27,232 nt of DNA, from the NCBI GenBank assembly GCA_032718475.1, contig JAUCBJ010005214.1, forward strand, positions 1 through 27,232, read 5' to 3'. Numbering within the stretch: position 1 is the stretch's first letter; the number at the start of each line of letters is the position of its first letter. The position numbers and the translations under genes were made by a program. Positions 24,226-27,232 of this stretch are shown here, piece after piece. The notes beneath the pieces were generated by a model. That model was not told where the DNA came from. It saw only the letters and a program-made list of their open reading frames with translations, and made no database searches. The stretch is from Nemertoderma westbladi. Its lineage: Eukaryota; Xenacoelomorpha; Nemertodermatida; Nemertodermatidae.

Positions 24226-27200
24226 GTGCATTACATTGCCAGACCGTGCAAAATTAGGCAGTACATGGTTAAGCAGTGCAGGTTTAGGCAGTGCAAGTTA
24301 GGCAGTGCAAGGTTAGGCCAGTACAAGTTAGGCAGTTCAAGGTTGTGCATTACATTGTTAGGCAGTGCAAATTCAGACAGTACATGGTTAAGCAGTTCAG
24401 GTTTAGGCAGTGCAAGTTAGGCAGTGCAAGGTTGGGCCAGTACAAGTTAGGCAGTGCAAGTTAGTCAGTGCAAGGTTGGGCCAGTACAAGTTAGGCAGTG
24501 CAAGTTAGGCAGTGCAAGGTTGTGCATTACATGGTCAGGCAGTGCAAAGTCAGACAGTACATGGTTAAGCAGTGCAAGTTTAGGCAGTACAAGTTAGGCA
24601 GTGCAAGTTAGGCAATGCAAGGTTGGGCATTACATGGTCAGGCAGTACATGGTTAAGCAGGTCAGGTTTAGGCAGTGCAAGTTAGGCAGTGCAAGGTTGG
24701 GCCAGTACAACTTCGGCAGTGCAAGGCTGTGCATTGCATGGTCAGGCAGTGCAAATTCAGACAGTACATGGTTAAGCAGCTCAGGTTTAGGCAGTACAAG
24801 TTAGGCAGTGCAAGGTTGTGCATTACATGTTCAGGCAGTACATGGTTAAGTAGTTCAGGTTTAGGCAGTAAAAGTTAGGCAGTGCATCTTAGGCAATGCA
24901 AGGTTGGGCATTACATGGTCAGGCAGTACATGGTTAAGCAGTTCATGTTTAGGCAGTGCAAGTTAGGCAGTGCAAGGTTGGGCCAGTACAAGTTAGGCAG
25001 TGCAAGTTAGGCAGTGCAAGGTTGTGCATTACATGGCCAGGCAGTGCAAAGTCAGACAGTACATTGTTAGCAGTGCAAGTTTAGCCAATACATGGATAGG
25101 CAGTGCAAGTTAGGCAATGCAAGGTTGAGCATTACATAGTCAGGCAGTACAAAGTCAGACAGTACATGGTTAAGCAGTTCAGGTTTAGGCAGTGCAAGTT
25201 AGGCAGTGCAAGATTGGGCCAGTACAAGTTAGGCAGTGCAAGGTTGTGCATTACATGGTCAGGCAGTGCAAATTCAGACAGTACATGGTTCAGCAGTTCA
25301 GGTTTAGGCAGTGCAAGGTTAGGCCAGTACAAGTTAGGCAGTGCAAGGTTGGGCCAGTACAAGTTAGGCAGTGCAAGGTTGGGCCAGTACAAGTTAGGCA
25401 GTGCAAGTTAGGCAGTGCAAGGTTGTGCATTACATGGTCAGGCTGTGCAAAGTCAGACAGTACATTGTTAAGCAGTGCAAGTTTAGGCAGTACAAGTTAG
25501 GCAGTGCAAGGTTGTGCATTGCATGTTCAGGCAGTGCAAATTCAGACAGTACATGGTTAAGCAGTTCAGGTTTAGGCAGTACAAGTTTAGGCAGTGCAAG
25601 GTTGGGCCAGTAAGTTAGGCAGTGCAAGGTTGTGCATTACATGGTCAGGCAGTGCAAATTCAGACAGTACATGGTTAAGCAGTTCAGGTTTAGGCAGTAC
25701 AAGTTTGGCAGTGCAGGGTTGTGCATTACATGGTCAGGCAGTGCAAATTCAGACAGTACATGGTTAAGCAGTTCAGGTTTAGGCAGTACAAGTTTGGCAG
25801 TGCAGGGTTGTGCATTACATGGTCAGGCAATGCAAATTCAGACAGTACATGGTTAAGCAGTTCAGGTTTAGACAGTACAAGTTAGGCAGTGCAAGGTTGT
25901 GCATTACATGGTCAGGCAATGCAAATTCAGACAGTACATGGTTAAGCAGTTCAGGTTTAGACAGTACAAGTTAGGCAGTGCAAGGTTGTGCATTACATGG
26001 TCAGGCAATGCAAATTCAGACAGTACATGGTTAAGCAGTTCAGGTTTAGGCAGTACAAGTTTGGCAGTGCAGGGTTGTGCATTACATGGTCAGGCAATGC
26101 AAATTCAGACAGTACATAAGCAGTTCAGGTTTAGACAGTACAAGTTAGGCAGTGCAAGGTTGTGCATTACATGGTCAGGCAATGCAAATTCAGACAGTAC
26201 ATGGTTAAGCAGTTCAGGTTTAGACAGTACAAGTTAGGCAGTGCAAGGTTGTGCATTACATGGTCAGGCAATGCAAATTCAGACAGTACATGGTTAAGCA
26301 GTTCAGGTTTAGGCAGTACAAGTTTAGGCAGTGCAAGGTTGGGCCAGTAAGTTAGGCAGTGCAAGGTTGTGCATTACATGGTCAGGCAGTGCAAATTCAG
26401 ACAGTACATGGTTAAGCAGTTCAGGTTTAGGCAGTACAAGTTTGGTAGTGCAGGGTTGTGCATTACATGGTCAGGCAGTGCAAATTCAGACAGTACATGG
26501 TTAAGCAGTTCAGGTTTAGGCAGTACAAGTTTGGCAGTGCAGGGTTGTGCATTACATGGTCAGGCAATGCAAATTCAGACAGTACATGGTTAAGCAGTTC
26601 AGGTTTAGACAGTACAAGTTAGGCAGTGCAAGGTTGTGCATTACATGGTCAGGCAATGCAAATTCAGACAGTACATGGTTAAGCAGTTCAGGTTTAGACA
26701 GTACAAGTTAGGCAGTGCAAGGTTGGGCCAGTACAAGTTAGGCAGTGCAAGTTAGGCAGTGCAAGGTTGTGCATTACATGGTCAGGCAGTGCAAATTCAG
26801 ACAGTACATGGTTAAGCAGTTCAGGTTTAGGCAGTACAAGTTTGGCAGTGCAGGGTTGTGCATTACATGGTCAGGCAGTGCAAATTCAGACAGTACATGG
26901 TTAAGCAGTTCAGGTTTAGGCAGTACAAGTTTGGCAGTGCAGGGTTGTGCATTACATGGTCAGGCAATGCAAATTCAGACAGTACATGGTTAAGCAGTTC
27001 AGGTTTAGACAGTACAAGTTAGGCAGTGCAAGGTTGGGCCAGTACAAGTTAGGCAGTGCAAGTTAGGCAGTGCAAGGTTGGGCCAGTACAAGTTAGGCAG
27101 TGCAAGTTAGGCAGTGCAAGGTTGTGCATTACATGGTCAGGCAGTGCAAATTCAGACAGTACATGGTTAAGCAGTTCAGGTTTAGGCAGTACAAGTTTGG

Positions 27201-27232
27201 CAGTGCAGGGTTGTGCATTACATGGTCAGGCA
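24226..27232. repeat. Satellite-like array: 15-bp subunit, 89-bp higher-order unit, 737-bp third level; runs off the window
   Basis: The ancestral subunit is close to GTTAGGCAGTGCAAG (14-16 bp). From about 25629 onward, six variant subunits form an 89-bp unit, with GTTGTGCATTACATG starting at 25629, 25718, 25807 and 25896. A longer block repeats at 737 bp: the shortened variant GTTGGGCCAGTAAG occurs at 25601 and 26338, and the 225 bp from 25632 and from 26369 encode the same 74 residues in the same frame. The first 1.4 kb is irregular and less homogenised, as expected at an array edge. Open frames across it on both strands (up to 112 codons) are by-products of stop-poor repeats, and the 89-bp period is not a multiple of three. 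I find no gene in it. Confidence 0.97.

Noticed and set aside
24226-27232. Open frames up to 112 codons and possible CRISPR-like periodicity
   Set aside because: Repeats are contiguous diverged 15-mers with no unique spacers; eukaryotic satellite. The 89-bp period shifts frame.

Overview
This is animal nuclear DNA, not bacterial. It holds one recognisable host gene with a GT-AG intron, decayed LINE retrotransposons, several minisatellite or satellite-like arrays and many short fold-back repeats in an AT-rich background. The kinase matches animal Rho-associated kinase (ROCK). The abundant palindrome TAGGCCTA and the fold-back families suggest a marine invertebrate, possibly a deuterostome such as an echinoderm or hemichordate. 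That placement is an impression, not a demonstration.

Layout. 1-2.6 kb: a fold-back element (294-558) and a 19-bp minisatellite (838-1456). 2.6-5.4 kb: palindrome clusters, the C-terminal end of a LINE reverse-transcriptase ORF (4573-4904) and a GGGGTAAAGTGGGACA inverted-repeat element. 6.1-9.2 kb: two blocks of a 52-bp repeat with a ~208-bp higher-order period, split by a 1.1-kb spacer that carries a GC-rich 42-bp triplication. 9.2-11.2 kb: more fold-back families. 12.27-14.51 kb: a broken CR1/L2-like LINE with ORF1 (PHD-like finger and C-terminal domain) and internally deleted ORF2. 15.42-20.59 kb: a complete ROCK gene on the + strand. 20.6-24.2 kb: AT-rich flank with a composite inverted-repeat element and a near-perfect 63-bp-arm fold-back. 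24.22 kb to the window end: a satellite-like array with 15-bp, 89-bp and 737-bp levels, running off the edge.

The ROCK gene is the main functional content. The first open frame appears to end at 19068, inside the PH domain and without a C1 domain. Reading a phase-0 intron at 19000-20061 (CAA|GTTAGT ... TTCATTTACAG|ATA) joins it to a second exon with the rest of the PH domain and the C1 zinc finger. The product is 1369 residues, in the range of human ROCK1 and ROCK2. Vertebrate ROCK genes have about 33 exons, so a two-exon copy with a 3.58-kb first exon is the most unusual gene-level observation. The most unusual non-genic observation is the set of fold-back motifs built around ACCCC/GGGGT, with family-specific arms, between 2.6 and 11.1 kb.
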